Positions 5,729-5,770 of a DNA stretch of 5,770 bases are shown here, one piece after another. The stretch comes from an uncultured Eubacteriales bacterium (lineage in GTDB: Bacteria > Bacillota > Clostridia > Christensenellales > Pumilibacteraceae). The notes under the pieces were generated by a model that was given only the letters and a program-made list of their open reading frames with translations, did not search any database and was not told where the DNA came from. Each line of letters opens with the position of its first letter. The first letter of the stretch is position 1. The position numbers and the translations under genes are program-made. The stretch lies in assembly GCA_900543755.1 (NCBI GenBank), contig UQSP01000061.1, positions 1 through 5,770 on the forward strand, in the 5' to 3' direction.

Positions 5729-5770
5729 CTGTCTCTTATACACATCTGACGCTGCCGACGAACTCTAGGG
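5729..5770 (-). other. Nextera i5 adapter (library artefact), right end
   Basis: This is the exact reverse complement of bases 1-42: mosaic end CTGTCTCTTATACACATCT (5729-5747), Read 1 site complement (5748-5761) and index complement ACTCTAGG (5762-5769). It probably comes from reads running through short inserts. It truncates the second permease gene and supplies its false GTG start. Confidence 0.97.

Noticed and set aside
4007..5743. Complete 578-residue permease starting at the GTG at 5743
   Set aside because: The first 15 bases are adapter. The protein starts in mid-domain and lacks TM1, so it is a truncated gene.
1..5770. Tn5-like composite transposon with 42-base terminal inverted repeats
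   Set aside because: The repeats are complete Nextera adapter arms with index bases, there is no transposase, and no target duplication is visible.

Overview
This 5,770-base window is an assembled contig with sequencing-library adapter at both ends. Bases 1-42 and 5729-5770 are perfect inverted copies of a Nextera i5-side adapter: an index, the Read 1 primer site and the Tn5 mosaic end. Only 43-5728 is genomic. The inverted ends imitate transposon termini, but they are not biological.

The genomic part looks like an uncultured Firmicutes/Clostridia-type bacterium. The reasons are a strong AAAGGAG ribosome binding site, the standard genetic code, and a long exporter with an N-terminal ATPase fused to an FtsX-type permease, a form common in Clostridia and relatives. 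The assignment below phylum is not supported. GC content varies widely: about 60% in ATPase and transmembrane coding DNA, and about 38% in parts of the extracellular domains.

Layout: (1) 61-2877, plus strand, a complete 938-residue MacB-like ABC exporter (ATPase, charged linker, TM1, large extracellular domain, three C-terminal TMs). (2) 2878-3206, non-coding, with an imperfect hairpin. (3) 3207-3680, plus strand, a 157-residue GNAT acetyltransferase. (4) 3681-4006, non-coding and convergent, with a strong bidirectional terminator at 3859-3906. (5) 4007-5728, minus strand, the C-terminal 573 residues of a second MacB/FtsX-type permease, cut by the right contig end. Its apparent start (MYKRQ...) is translated adapter.

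How they work together: the two exporters are paralogues at the level of architecture and face each other across the acetyltransferase. Nothing shows that they form one system. No two-component system, HlyD-type adaptor or peptide substrate gene is present. The most notable unexplained signals are short diverged repeats shared by the two intergenic regions, an unusual intergenic hairpin, and compositional shifts inside the extracellular domains of both exporters. I see no convincing undescribed system in this window.
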